Shown one piece after another: positions 20,909 through 33,933 of a stretch of DNA of 64,000 nucleotides (position 1 is the stretch's first letter; every line of letters starts with the position of its first letter). Source of the stretch: Thinopyrum elongatum (taxonomy: Eukaryota > Streptophyta > Magnoliopsida > Poales > Poaceae). Both the position numbers and the translations under genes were made by a program. Under the pieces are notes generated by a model that was given only the letters and a program-made list of their open reading frames with translations, was not told the origin of the DNA and did not search any database. The DNA lies in the NCBI GenBank assembly GCA_011799875.1, contig CM022299.1, positions 349,228,526 through 349,292,525 on the forward strand, read 5' to 3'.

Positions 20909-23900
20909 CTATGATGGTGGAGTAGGGGAGATGTGCTCATCATCTACACAGCTACGTTGACTGTCTAGCCTTGCATTGTCTTGCGAATTTTGTTGGGAGC
21001 ATGGCGGAGTAGAATATGTAGAGAGCCTCTGTTTCAGTTGCTCGGAAGGACCACCATCATCCACTGCCTTACTGATTTCATTCTGCTGTACTGATTTTGC
21101 ATTGTGAAGTCAAACCGATAAGACAAAGGAATAAAATTCGCTCTTCAAAACTCATTCATGCATGATACTGACGAACACTACTCTGATGAAAGGCAAACAC
21201 ATGATACGAGGATGGAATGTGTACGAAAAACAGGACGGCATGACATATTCACACCTATGATGTGGTAACTAAGCAGAAGGCATTTCAACAAATTAGAAGC
21301 ACTACAAGCTAGACACCATATGAAAGATGCAACCAATATGACTCTGCCAAGTTAAAATTGGCTGGCGTTTCAAGAAATTAGAAGCAGTACATTCTAGAAA
21401 TCATATGCAAGACGCAACCAATATCACAGTGCCAACTTAAAGGTGTCTCGTCATAAGTGATTGATGCGGGATACGCAAGAACAGTAGTCTGATGTAAGAA
21501 CATGGTGTGATCAGATATAGTATGTTCTAGAAACAGGAACACGTGTCATATTCACAGGTATAATGTGTAAAGTAAGCAAATGCAATACAACAAAGTTAGA
21601 AGAAATACAAACTAGACATCATATGCAACATGCAACAACATATAATAGTGCCAAGTTAGAGCAAACACCTGTGATGGTGGAGTAGGGGAGATGTGCTCAT
21701 CATCTACATAGCTACTGTCAGTGGTAAAACCGGCAGACCTCGGGGTAGGGGGTCCCGAGCTGTGGATCTCGGATCGGTGGTAACAGGAATGAAGGAGATA
21801 GTATTTACCCAAGTTCGGGCCCTCTCAAAGAGGTAATACCCTACGTCCTGGTTTAATTATATTGCTGATGATGTATCGAGTACAAGCTTGATCTACCTCG
21901 AGATCATAAGGAGAGATCTAACCCTAGGGCTAGGTGAATGTAATTGTGATTGGATCTCCTCTACAGGCTAAACCCTTTGGCTTATATACATGCTAGGTGG
22001 GGTATCTAGGGTTACATGGTCGGTATCCAGGGGTGCGCATGGAGGCGGCAGGAGATGTCTTGGAGTATACACCAAGTCTTCGGTAGATGTGATCTTGATC
22101 ACGTCTAGGCGTGTAGCTTCTGGGGTCCACCTGAAGGAGAATGAGGGCTCACAGGCCCAGCCTGAGGACTATGGGCCGACTAGGTTGGCACCCCCTAGTC
22201 CAGGACACCGTCAGCTACATTGACTGTCTAGCCTTGCGTTGTCTTGTGAATCTTGTTGGGAGGATGGCGGAGTAGAATCTGTAGAGACCCTCCATTTTAG
22301 TTGCTCGGAAGGACCACCATCATCCAATGCCTTACTAATTTCCTTCCGCTTTATTGATTTTTCATTGCGAAGTCAAACCGACAAGAAAAAGGAATAAAAT
22401 TCACTCTTCAGAACTCATTCATGCATGATACTGACGAACACTGCTCTGATGAAAGGCAAACTAAGCAGAAGGCACTTCAACAGGTTAGAAGCACTGCAAG
22501 CTAGACACCATATGGAAGATGCAACCAATATCACTCTGCCAAGTTAAAATTGTCTCGTCATAGGTGGCATTCAACAAATTAGAAGCAGTACATGCTAGAA
22601 ATCATATGCAAGATGCAACCAATATCACACTGCCAACTTAAAGGTGTCTCATCATAAGTGACTGATGCAGGATACACAAGAACAATAGTTTGATATAAGA
22701 ACATGGTGTGATAGACAGATATAGTATGTACCAAAAACAGGAAGGCGTGTCATATTTACACGTATAATGTGTAAGCTAAGCAGATGCAATTTACACTAAT
22801 TAGAAGCAATACAAGCTAGACACCATATGCAACATGCAACCAGATATCACACTGCCAAGTTAGAGAAAGCACCTGGGATGGTGGAGTAGGGGAGCTGAGA
22901 TTTGGAACTTGTAATGCACTAGCAGTACAAGGAGAATCTGTAGAGATGCTCCGTTTATGTTGCTGCAGACGACCACCATCATCCCATTCCTTACTCTTTT
23001 CCTTCCTCTTTTTTGATTTTTCCTTGTCAAGTCAAACCCACAAGAAAAAGGAATAAAATTTGCTCTTCAGGACTCATTGATGCATGATACTGATGAACAC
23101 TACCTTGATGTAAGGCAACCGCATGATAGGAGGATGGAATATCTATGAAAAACAGGACGGCATGACATATTGACACATATGATGTGTAAAGTCTAAACTA
23201 AGCAGAAGGCGTTTCAACTAATTAGAAGCAATGCAAGCTAGACACCATATGAAAGATGAAACCAATATCACTCTGCCAAATTAAAAGGGTGGCCTCATAA
23301 GGGTATTTCAACAAATTAGAAGCAATACATGGCAACAGGCTAGAAATCATATGCAATATGCAATGAACAAAGGTATCTCATCGTAAGTGATCGATGCAGG
23401 ATACACAAGAACGGTAGTTTCATGTAAGAACATGGTTAATAGATAGATGTAGTATGTACCAAAAACAGGAAGGCGTGCCACAGGTATAATGTGTAAACTA
23501 AGCAGATGCAATTTACCCTAATTAGAAGTAGTACAAGCTAGACACCATATGCAACATGCAACCACATATCACACTGCCAAGTTAGAGCACGCACTTGCGA
23601 TGGTGGTGTAGGGGAAATGCGGTCCTCAACTAAAGAGCTACGTTGAATATCTTCATTTAGACTTGTTGTTCCTTGAGAATTATGTGGGGAGGATGAAACT
23701 GCACTCTTTATAAGAGTAGCGCGTCTCATACTACCACGGGCGTGACTGTCTCATCATAAGTGATAGATGCATGATACACAAGAACAGTAGCTTGACGTAA
23801 GAACATGGTGTGATAGGCAGATGTAGTATGTACCAAAAACAGGAAGGCCTGTCATATTCACATGTATAATGTGTAAGCTAGGGAGATGCAATTTACCAAA

Positions 23901-25351
23901 TTAGAAGCAATACAAGCTAGGCACCATATGCAACATGCAACCAGATATCACACTGCCATGTTAGAGCAAGCACCTGGGGTTGTGCAGTAGGGGAGATGAG
24001 ATTTGGAACTTGTACTGTAGTAGGAGTAGCAGGAGAATCTGCAGAGATCATCTATTTTGGTTGCTCCAGAGGACCACCATAATTCCGTGCATTCATCCTT
24101 TTAGATTTTGCCTTATCAAGTCAAACCCCCAAGAAAAAGGAATGAAATTCGCTCTTCCAAATCCGTTGATGCATGATACTGATGAACAATACTTTTATGT
24201 AAGGCAACCACATTATAGGAGGATGGAATATGTATGAAAAATGCAAAGCGGAAGGCATTTCAACATATTAGAAGCAATGCAAGCTAGACACCATATGAAA
24301 GATCCAACCAAAATCACTCTACCAAGTTAAAAGTGTCTCATCATAAGTGACATCTCAACAAATTAGAGGTAGTACATGCTTGAAATGATATGCAAGATGC
24401 AACCAATATCACACTGTCAAGTTGAAGGTGTCTCATCAGAAGTGATTGATGTGGGATACACAAGAAAAGTAGTTTGATGTAAGAACATGGTTAATAGAAA
24501 GACGTGGTATGTACCAAAAGTAGGAAGGCATGTCATATTCACAGGTATAATGTGTTAACTAAGCATATGAAATTTACCCTAATTAGGAGCAATAAAAGGT
24601 AGACACCATATGCAACATGCAACCACATATCACACTGCCAAGTTAGAGCAAGCACCTGCGATGGTGGTGTAGGGGAATTGCGGTCATCAACTATAGAGCT
24701 ACGCTGACTATCTTCATCTAGCCTTGCTGTTTCTTCAGAATCTTGTGGGGAGGATGACACTGCACTCTTTAAAAGAGTAGCGTGTCTCACAGTAACCCAC
24801 TGGCGTGACTATCTCATCATAAGTGATTGATGAAGGATACACAAGAGCATTAGTTTGATGTAAGAACATGGTTAATAGACAGATGTATTATGTACCAAAA
24901 ACAGGAAGGCATGTCATTATCAAAGATGTAATGTGTAAAGTAAGCAGATGCAATTTAACCAAATTGGAAGCAATACAAGCTAGACACCTTATACAACATG
25001 CAACCACATATAACACCGCAAAGTTAAAGCAAGCACCTGGGATGGTTGTGTATGGTGATTGACATTATCAACTACAGAGCTACGTTTACTGTCTCCATCT
25101 GCTGACACTGCACCCTTTAGAGCGCTGAAACACTTCGGGCTTATCAACGAATTAGACTGGAGCGACTTCTGTCTTTTCTTTTGTGAATTTGTCAATAGTG
25201 CATTAGAGTCTGAAATACCCATGCATAAAAAAATAGTGTGAGTATGGGTGAAGTGTGTGCACAAGTAGTACACTATAAATGTAGTAGATAGTAGGTGGGT
25301 CAAAAATAAATGATGGCACACATATGATAGCTCTAGAAATGCATGGCACAC
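20909..25351 (-). repeat. CACTA exon array: seven copies of a donor-ending exon in tandem repeats
   Basis: Repeats of several hundred bp each contain a minus-strand exon end of the form SPTPPSQ followed by a GT(GCTTGC) splice donor. These exon ends lie at 20909, 21669, 22873, 23594, 23974, 24656 and 25037. The better exons share KSAVSSSP, then an acidic stretch (EDxQRSSxVDD) and (N/H/R)SPTPPSQ. Intron flanks repeat AAGCTAGACACCATATGCAACATGCAACC. Unit length varies (about 380-1200 bp). It looks like repeated exon amplification in the accessory gene. Degeneration differs between copies. Confidence 0.72.
21716..22213 (-). mobile_element. Solo LTR inside a CACTA exon
   Basis: A 498-bp insert begins TGTCAGTGG and ends CACCGTCA, with GCTAC on both sides (21711-21715 and 22214-22218). 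It splits one copy of the exon array; homologous copies nearby show the uninterrupted exon. A TATATAAG box at 21988 to 21981 suggests minus orientation. Type unassigned within Gypsy. Confidence 0.85.
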
Positions 25352-25549
25352 GAAATTAGATTCTAGGATTTTGAAATATGAGAACAGGGATGGTTTGCAA
25401 GTGCAGGTAATCCTTCAACAAAGCACGAAGTGTGGTCCTATGAAAATAATAGTCGACTGAAAACAAATAGGCCAGTCTATTTTTTCTACACCATCCGATG
25501 TACAAAGAACGGGCAGATGGCCTTCATCTACACCTAGCCAGTCAGTGTT

Positions 25550-25840
25550 GACAATCTTTCTCGAACCACCAGCGACCACCGGCCCAGTCCCCTGCCTCCG
25601 CCCTCTCCTCGACCTCACCCCACCGCCGTGCTTGGCACCGCCCCCCGGCCATCCCTTTAAGCCCCGCCGACCTCAAGATCGGGCGCCAGCAGCTCCTGCG
25701 CTCCACACCCCTAAGATGGACACCGATGTGCCGCTTCCCCGGCAAACAGGTGGACTAGGTGCTCCTCGCGCCTCAGTGGGTGTTGCTTCTTTTAATTGGG
25801 AATCAACTGACTCTGAATTGAAATCCAGGCCGGCGACGGA
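25550..25840. other. GC-rich segment near the cut end of the CACTA element
   Basis: A CCGCC/CGACC-rich block interrupts AT-rich surroundings. Frames exist on both strands (100 codons on +, 67 on -) without a recognised domain. It could be a 5' exon of the CACTA gene or a captured host piece. Confidence 0.3.
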
Positions 25841-25886
25841 CCTCTAGCTAAGGTGAAATAGTAAATGGGGGAAACCTTGTGCATGG

Positions 25887-26613
25887 TGCTACTTGGGAGC
25901 TATGTTGGGATTTCCCCGAAGAGGAGGGGATGATGTAGTACAGTAGAGATAAGTATTTCCCTCAGTTGTGAAACCAAGGTTATCAATCCAGTAGGAGAAC
26001 CAAGCAACACCTCGTTAGCAGCACCTGCACACAAGATAACAAATCCTTGCACCCAACGCGAACAAGGGGTTGTCAATCCTTGAGCGGTTATTTACAAGAT
26101 TAAATTGTGTAGTGATAGATAGATAGGTAGGTAGGTAGAACAAAAATACAAAATAAAATAAAGAAAGTAAAATTGCAGCAAAGTATTTTTAGGATCTTCA
26201 ATATAGAATAAAAGTAGACCCGAGGGCCATAGTTTTCACTAGAGGCTTCTCTCTTGAAAATAGCATACGGTGGGTAAACAAAATACTGTTGGGCAATTGA
26301 TAGAAATGTGAATAATCATGATGATATCCAAGGAAATGATCATGTATATAGGCATCACATCTGAGACAAGTAGACTGAAATGATTCTGCATCTACTACTA
26401 TTACTCCACACATCGACCGCTATCCAGCATGCATCTAGAGTATGAAGTTCATAAAGAATGAAGTAACACCTTAAGCAAGATGACATGATGTAGACAAAGT
26501 AAATTCATGCATGAATAAACCCTATCTTTTTATCCTTAATAGAAACAATACAATACGTGTCATGTCCCCTTCTGTCACTGGGATTGAGCACCGCAAGATC
26601 GAACCCATTACAA
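25887..26613 (-). mobile_element. Element D 3' LTR, distal half
   Basis: Starts TGCTACTTGGGAGC and matches the 62173 end of the D 5' LTR until 26613, where element C was inserted. A (GATA/GGTA)n microsatellite near 26115 is also seen in the 5' LTR. Confidence 0.85.
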
Positions 26614-26618
26614 AATAC

Positions 26619-28212
26619 TGATACGTCTCCAACGTATCTATAATTTATGAAGTATTCATGCCATGTTTACAACAATTTTATATGGTTTTGGTATGATTTT
26701 ATTAGAACTAACCCGGACTGACGTTGTTTTCAGCAGAACTACCATGGTGTCATTTTTTGTGCAGAAATAAAAGTTCTCGAAATGCGCTGAAAATTTACGG
26801 TGATTTTTTGTGGACCAAATGAGACCCCCGAAGCTTTGTGGGAGGACTAGAAGACCCACGAGGACACGACAAGCTTGCTAGGCTCGCCCAACCCCCTAGG
26901 GAGGGGCGACCGAGCTTGTCGCTGCCTCGTGGACCCTCTTGACATGAGACCGATGCCAAAAATTCCTATAAATACCCAAACCCCCAGAAAGAACCCTAGA
27001 TGAGAAGTTCCGCCATCGCAAGCCTCTGTATACATGAAAACTCAATCAGAACCCCGTTCCGGCACCCTGTCGGAGAGGCAAATCATCACCGGAGGCCATC
27101 TTCATCATCCCGGTGGCCACCATGATGAGGAGGGAGTAGTTCACAATCGGGGCTGAGGGTATCTACTAGTAACTATGTGTTTGATCTCTCTCTCTCTCTC
27201 ATGTTCTTGATTTGGCACGATCTTGGTGTACCGCGAGCTTTGTTAATATAGTTGGATCATATGGTGTTTCTCCCTCGCTATCTTCTTGCAATGAATTGAG
27301 TTTTTACCTTTGAGGTTTCACTATTATCAGATTGAATACTTTTATGGATTTGAGAAACTTGATGTATGTCTTGCATATGAATAACCATGGTGACAATGGG
27401 GTATTTTATTGATTCACTTGGTGTATGTTCTGGCACTCAACTCGCAGATTCCCGAGGTGACATTCGGTAACCTATGCATAGGGGTTGATGCATGTTGGAT
27501 TGAATATTATGAATCAGAAGTTGTTTGATGTGTATCATATAATTGACTCACGGATACTTGTGGTGACATTGGAGTATCTAGGTGACGTTAGAGTTGGTTG
27601 ATGCGTATCATATGGTGTTATTTTAGTACGAACTCTAGGGTTGTTCGTGACACTTATAGGGATGGCTCAATAGATTGATCGAAAAGGATAACTTTGAGGT
27701 GGTTTTGTACCCTACAACAATTTCATCTTATGTTCTCCGCTAGATAAGAACTTTGGAGTGATTCTTTGTCGAACATTGAGGGATTATTATATGATTCAAT
27801 TATGCTAGCACTGTTGAGAGGTTGCACTAGTGAAAGTATGAACCGTAGGACTTATTTTCAAGCATTGCAATACCATTTGTGCTCACTTTTTTTACTTGCT
27901 ACCTTGTTTTTTTTATATTTTCAGATTACAAAAACCTATATCTACTATCCATATTACACATGTATCACCATCTCTTCACTGAACTAGTGCACCTATACAA
28001 TTTACCATTGTATTGGGAGTGTTGGGGACACAAGAAACTCTTTGTTATTTGGTTGCAGGGTTGTTTGAGAGAGGCCATCTTCATCCTACGCCTCCCACGG
28101 ATTGATAAACCTTAGGTCATCCACTTGAGGGAAAATTGCTACAGTCCTACAAAACTCTGCGCTTGGAGGCCCAACAAGAGTCTACAAGAAGAAAGTTGCG
28201 TAGTAGACATCA
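26619..28212 (+). mobile_element. Element C 5' LTR
   Basis: 1594 bp. Contains a TATA box TATAAATA at 26967-26974 followed by ACCCAAACCCCC, and a (CT)n tract near 27185. Its first 20 bases can fold: GATACG pairs with CGTATC around TCTCCAA. Confidence 0.85.
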
Positions 28213-28222
28213 AGCTCTTTTC

Positions 28223-28240
28223 TGGCGCCGTTTCTAGGGA
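28223..28240 (+). other. Element C primer-binding site, tRNA-Asp-like
   Basis: TGGCGCCGTTTCTAGGGA begins 10 bases after the LTR. Its first ten bases match the tRNA-Asp type PBS seen in Athila elements (and in E); the rest has diverged. Confidence 0.7.
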
Positions 28241-28334
28241 GGTGAGTGTTTGAAGGTATATATTTAGATCTTGCAACTGCATCTTTTAGTTTCTTGTTTT
28301 ATCAGTAGTTTGGTTTATAAAAGAAAACTAAAAA

Positions 28335-29229
28335 ATGGAATTGAGGTTGCCACATATAATTCATCTTTATAATGTGTTTCTTGAAAACGATGGATCAGAA
28401 AATTGTGCCAAAGTGTTAGAAGGAGAAATCAATAAAATGTTTGGCACTAAATCTTTGAATAATAAACATGATTGCAACGTTGCTAGGTTGAATTCATTGA
28501 ATATCCATGATGTTAATGATATGCAAAGCCATAAGCTTGGGGGTGCTATGTTTGATGAAGATGATATTTTTAGTCACCCAAATTTTGATGAGAATATTTA
28601 CTATTATGCAAGCATGCCTCCTATTTATGATGATTATAATGATCAAAGTGGATTTGGAGAGGTCATGACTTTATTTAATGATGAATCCACTATTTTTGAA
28701 GAGGTTTCAATTGATTATGACAACAAAGTTGCTATCTATGATGATTATTGTGATGACATGTATGCTATAAAGAGTAATGATAAACGTGAAACTTAATCAT
28801 GATTTTAATGTTCAATTTGATTATGTCAATCAAGTGGCTCGTGATAGTTATTTTGTTGGGTTTGCTCCCACTACTATTCATGAGAATAATTTTGCTTATG
28901 TGCAGAGTAATAATATTTTTATGCTTATGGATCATGAAAAGAATGCTTTATGTGATGGTTATATTATTGAATTCATTCATGATGCTACTGAAAATTATTA
29001 TGAGAGAGGAACATATGCTTTTACATATCTCAATAATATCAAGTTTACTCTCTTTATGTTAAAAGTTTTGAAGTATTGCTTGTTTTGCCTTCCTATGCTA
29101 GTTGATTCTTTTTCACATAATTTGTTTGCTCAAAAAATCCCTATGCATAGGAAGTGGGTTATACTTAAATGTGCTTGCCATGCGATTCATGATGATGTAT
29201 TTGTGTTTCAATTCTTATCTTCTATGTGA
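28335..29229 (+). pseudogene. Acidic protein of unknown function, element C
   Basis: Two overlapping frames, 28335-28796 (153 codons) and 28777-29229 (150 codons), probably derive from one gene of about 295 codons by a one-base shift near 28780. The first is Asp/Glu/Tyr-rich (YDDYNDQSGFGEVM, EEVSIDYDNKVAIYDDY). The second has LFCLPMLVDS and HRKWV. No gag, protease or polymerase motif is present and I do not recognise the domain. Start chosen at the first ATG after the PBS. Asymmetric composition (AT-rich third positions) differs from the LTR. Its role, perhaps packaging or trans complementation, is unknown. Confidence 0.55.
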
Positions 29230-29236
29230 GCATAAT

Positions 29237-32200
29237 TGAAATCATCATACCTAGCTAAAAAGGCATTAAAGAAAAGCGCTTGTTGGGAGAAAACCCAACA
29301 TTTACCCCTACTATTTTTGTGTGTTAACATGATTAGGCTACTGTAGTAATCATGTTTTATAGCTTTTGTTTCAATAAAGTGCCAAGTAAAGCCTTTAGGA
29401 TAGTATGGATGATAGTTGACTTGATTCTATGAAAAAACAGAAACTTTTGCGCCCAGTTCTGGAATTTTATAAATTCACAGAAACTTGCTTTTGCTCTGAA
29501 TTTTTACACATGATTGATATACAAATTTCCTATGTTGTCCTAATTTTTCAGAATTTTTAGAGTTTCAGAAGTATGGTCATTGTCCAGATCAATATAGACT
29601 GTTCTATTTTTAACAGATTCTGTTTTCAATGCATAGTTTGCTCGTTTTAGTGTTTCCATAGCTTATATTAAGTAATATAAATTGTGGAAATGATAGAGTA
29701 TTGTAGGCATTATGTGGAAAAAATTATGAATCTTTTCTTGAAAGTACCCAAGTGAATGATTTGTTTTATCATACTAACATATCTCACAAAGTTCCATTAA
29801 GTTTTCTGTGATTGAAGTTTTCAAGTTTTGGGTGAGATATCGACTTGAGGAGAATAAGGAGTGGTAAGAACCTAAGCTTGGGGATGCCCAAGGCACACCA
29901 AGGTAATATTCATGGAAGACCCAAGAGACTAAGCTTGGGGATGCCCCAGAAGGCATCCCCTCTTTCGTCTTCAATATTATCGGTAACCTCACTTGGAGCT
30001 ATATTTTTGTTCGTCACATGATATGTGTTTTGCTTGGAGCATCATTTTATTTTGTTGATATTTTCTTGGTGTTATTTATAATAAGGTTTTGTATCTTTTC
30101 TTTCAATAAAAATGTCAAAGATAGCCTTCACCATGCTTAGTTTGCAAGTATATGAGTTGTTGTTTCCGAACAGAAAGTTGCACGCTATTGCGTAAATTCT
30201 CCAGAAAAGTCAGAATGTGATAAAATGTTGAAATTTTGACACAATGTGCTACAATAAATCTTATACAGTGTGGTAAATTTTCAGAATTTTTTGAGTTAAA
30301 TAAGTATGGATCTTCCTTAATCCTTTACAGACTATTCTGTTTAGACAGATTGCTGTTATGATTGGATTGTTTGCATATGTTTGCTTGTTTAATGATTCTA
30401 TTTGAGGATATGAGTATTCAATATGCAGAGGCATTTAGTATGCAATGTCAAATTATAATTTTATTGATTTTTTGCAGTAGTTGATAAGGTTTTGCATTGA
30501 TTTAGACTAACTTATCTCATGAGTTCTTGTTGAGTTTTGTGTGGATGAAGTTTTTAAGAATTAGGGAAACCGTGATATGAGAGGAATTAAGGAGACACAA
30601 GAGCTCAAGCTTGGGGATTCCCAAGGCATCCCTAGTTAATATTTCAAGAAGTCTCAAGCATCTAAGATTGGGGATGCCCCGGTTGGCATCCCACCTTTCT
30701 TCTTCAACAATGATTGGTCAGTTTTGGTTGAGCCTAAGTTTTTGCTTCTTCATATGATATGTGCTATCCTTGGAATGTCATTTTATTTTGGTTTGCTTGC
30801 TGTTTGAATATAATACTTAAGATCTATTTTTTTAGAGATAGTCTTCACATAGCTACTTAATTATTTGACTACTCATTGATCTTCACTTATATCTTTTTGG
30901 AGTAGTTTGTCATTTACTCTCGTGCTTCACTTATATCCTATGAGTAAATGGTTGAATGAATTGAATATCATAAATCTGAAATTATATATGCTTCATATGC
31001 TTATCCCATGAAGAGTAATGACTTCACATATAAGAAGTATAGGTGGTAAAATTTATTGAAAGTTAGCAAACACGACATTGGTCACTTGAACAATTCATGA
31101 GAGAATATTGAAGGAAGAGAGATTTCACATATAAATATACTATCTTGGACATCTTCTATGATTGTGAGCCCCATTAATTATTTTCAAACTTGAGCAAATT
31201 AGTTGAAGTTGGACAAGCAGGACAACATAATGAGTTATGTTGAGGTATATTTGTATAGAAGTTATATTGTTATGGATCCTCCAACATGTGGTGCTTGCTT
31301 AGGATCTTTTGCTAGCCAAAATTCATGCTAAGTAGAGAAACTACTAGTGCATCAAAAAACCCTTAAACCCATTTTCTTGCCATAAGCGTCCACCATATCT
31401 ACCTATGGATTGAATAAGGTCTTTCAAGTAAGTTGTCATCGGTGCAAAAATCAATAAAAATTGCTCCTAAATATGTATGATCTTTTATTGTAAGGGAAAA
31501 TAAGTGTTGTATGAACTTGTGATGGTAAAGAAATAAAAGCGACAGACTGCATAATAAAGGTTGCTATCACAAAGGGCAATATAATGTGACGTTCCTTTGC
31601 ATTAAGGGTTTTCACATCCAAAAATAAAAAGCGGATGGCAACCTCTTCTTCCCTCTGTGAAGGGCATATCTTTTACTTTTATGTATTTACTTTTATGCAA
31701 GAGTCGATAGTATTCCTTCTCATTTCAACCTCAATTATTCTCTAGTTAGCAAGTATCATGTGGCGGGGAAGGATCCAAGCATATATGGCCATTCAAATAT
31801 ATCTGATCATGAATTATTATTGTTGACAATTATCTATACGATAAATAAGTTGGGAGGCGAAACATTAAGCCCCTATCCTTCTCTGTGTTTGATGGATGCT
31901 ATTTGTTCTAAAAATATGCTTTGAGTGTCAGCAATCATGGAAGACTATATGATAGTTGAGTATGTGGAATTTTCTAAATCCAAGCTCTTACATAGACCCT
32001 TCCTGAAAATAAGATGAATTGCAATTGTTTGATGACTGAGAACATAGTTTGTTAGTTTTCAAGAAAGTCTATGGTGTATACTTTAACATGTGAATAGCTT
32101 GTTACTTGATCATGAGAAATTTTATGAGATGAGCTACTATTTATGATATATAATGATGCTACAAAAGGTGTTTGGAACTATCATTGATCAAATTTATGCA

Positions 32201-32283
32201 CTATGCTAGCATTCACACTTCATAAATTATTTCTTTTATCATTTACCTACTCGAGGACGAGCATGAATTAAGCTTGGGGATGC
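29237..32283 (+). other. Element C 3' noncoding region with conserved hairpins and PPT
   Basis: No coding signal. Perfect stems GGGGATGCC/GGCATCCC(C) occur at 29937-29960 and 30670-30692, each near an AAGCTTGGGGAT phrase. The region ends with CTCGAGGACGAGCA and AAGCTTGGGGATGC, the latter the probable PPT next to the LTR. Parts (for example 29430-29600) match element D near 50400-50650. Confidence 0.65.
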
Positions 32284-33928
32284 TGATACATCTCCAATGT
32301 ATCCATAATTTATGAAGTATTCATGCCATGTTTACAACAATTTTATATGGTTTTGGTACAATTTGATTATAACTAACCCGGACTGACGATGTTTTCAGCA
32401 GAACTACCATGGTGTCGTTTTTTGTGCAAAAATAAAAGTTCTCGGAATGGGCTGAAAATTTACGGTGATTTTTTGTGCAGCAAAAGAGACCCCTAAAGTT
32501 TCGTGGGAGGACCAAAAGACCCATGAGGACACGACAAGGTCGCTAGGCACGCCCTACGCCCCAGGGAGGGGCGACCGAGCTTGTCGCTGCCTCATGGACC
32601 CCCTTGACGTGAGGCCGACACCAAAAATTCCTATAAATACCCAAACCCCCAGAAAGAACCCTAGATGAGAAGTTCCACCATCGTAAGCCTCTGTATCCAC
32701 GAAAACTCAATCGGGACCCATTTCGGCACCATGTCGGAGGGGGAAATCATCACCGGAGGCCATCTTCATCATCCCGGCGACCACCATGATGAGGGAGTAG
32801 TTCACCCTCGGGGCTGAGGGTATGTACTAGTAGCTATGTGTTTGATCTCTCTCTCTCTCTCATGTTCTTGATTTGGCACGATCATGATGTACCGCGAACT
32901 TTGTTAATATAGTTGGATCATATGGTGTTTCTCCCTCTCTATCTTGTTGTGATGAATTGAGTTTTTACCTTTGAGGTTTCACTATTATCAGATTGAATAC
33001 TTTTATGGATTTGAGAATACTTGATGTATGTCTTGCATATGAATAACCTTGGTGACAATGGGGTATTATATTGATTCACTTGATGTATGTTTTGGCACTC
33101 AACTCATGGATTCCCGAGGTGACATTGGGGTAATCTATGCATAGGGGTTGATGCATGTTTTCGTCCTACTTTCTCTGGTAGAAATCTTGGGGCACTCTTT
33201 GAAGTTCTTTGTGTTGGATTGGATATCATGAATCTGAAGTTGTTTGATGTGTATCATATAATCGACTGACGGATACTTGTGGTGACATTGGAATATCTAG
33301 GTGACATTAGAGTTGGTTGATGCGTATCATATGGTGTTATTTTAGTACAAACTGTAGGGTTGTTCGTGACACTTATAGCGATGGCTCAATAGATTGATCG
33401 AAAATGATAACTATGAGGTGGTTTTGTACCCTACAACAATTTCATCTTATGTTACCCGCTACATAAGAACTTTGGAGTGATTCTTTGTCGCACATTGAGG
33501 GATTATTATTTGATTCAATTATGCTAGCACTGTTGAGAGATTGCACTAGTGAAAGTATGAACGACCTTATTTTCAAGCATTGCAATACCATTTGTGCTCA
33601 CTTTGGTTACTTGCTACCTTGCTATTTTTATTTTTTTCAGATTACAAAAACCTATATCTACTATCCATATTACAGTTGTATCACCATCTCTTCGCCGAAC
33701 TAGTGCACCTATACAATATACCATTGTATTGGGTGTGTTGGGGACACAAGAGACTCTTTGTTATTTGGTTGCAGGGTTGTTTGAGAGAGACCATCTTCAT
33801 CTTACGCCTCCCACGGATTGATAAACCTTTGGTCATCCACTTGAGGGAAAATTGCTACTATCCTACAAAACTCTGCACTTGGAGGCCCAACAAGAGTCTA
33901 CAAGAAGAAGGTTGCGTAGTAGACATCA
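32284..33928 (+). mobile_element. Element C 3' LTR
   Basis: 1645 bp, beginning TGATACATCTCC and ending GTAGACATCA. It carries about 50 bp absent from the 5' LTR (near 33150-33215), and TATAAATA near 32633. Otherwise close to the 5' LTR. Confidence 0.85.
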
Positions 33929-33933
33929 AGCAC

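Larger units (their letters stand above)
14162..25886 (-). mobile_element. CACTA (En/Spm) transposon, Jorge-like, first part of an interrupted element
   Basis: It starts with CACTACAAAAAAACACTTCC after ATG (14159-14161), the expected 3-bp target for CACTA elements. A large subterminal repeat region follows, then minus-strand coding pieces and an exon array. Three insertions interrupt it: 16140 to about 20540, 21716-22213 and 25887-63743. It resumes at 63744 and runs out of the window, so the second terminus is unseen. The DDE transposase core was not recognised; the coding pieces look like the auxiliary (TNPA-like) gene. Confidence 0.8.
26619..33928 (+). mobile_element. Non-autonomous Athila-like Gypsy element C
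   Basis: LTRs are 26619-28212 and 32284-33928, both TGATAC(G/A)TCTCC... to ...GTAGACATCA. A PBS follows the 5' LTR and AAGCTTGGGGA precedes the 3' LTR. The five flanking bases are AATAC on the left and AGCAC on the right; the uninterrupted site in the D 5' LTR reads AGCAC. The left copy therefore seems mutated by two transitions. The only coding stretch is an acidic unknown protein. Confidence 0.87.

Noticed and set aside
30000..32283. Reverse transcriptase or integrase in element C
   Set aside because: No frame longer than about 70 codons and no YVDD- or DDE-type motif in the region on either strand.
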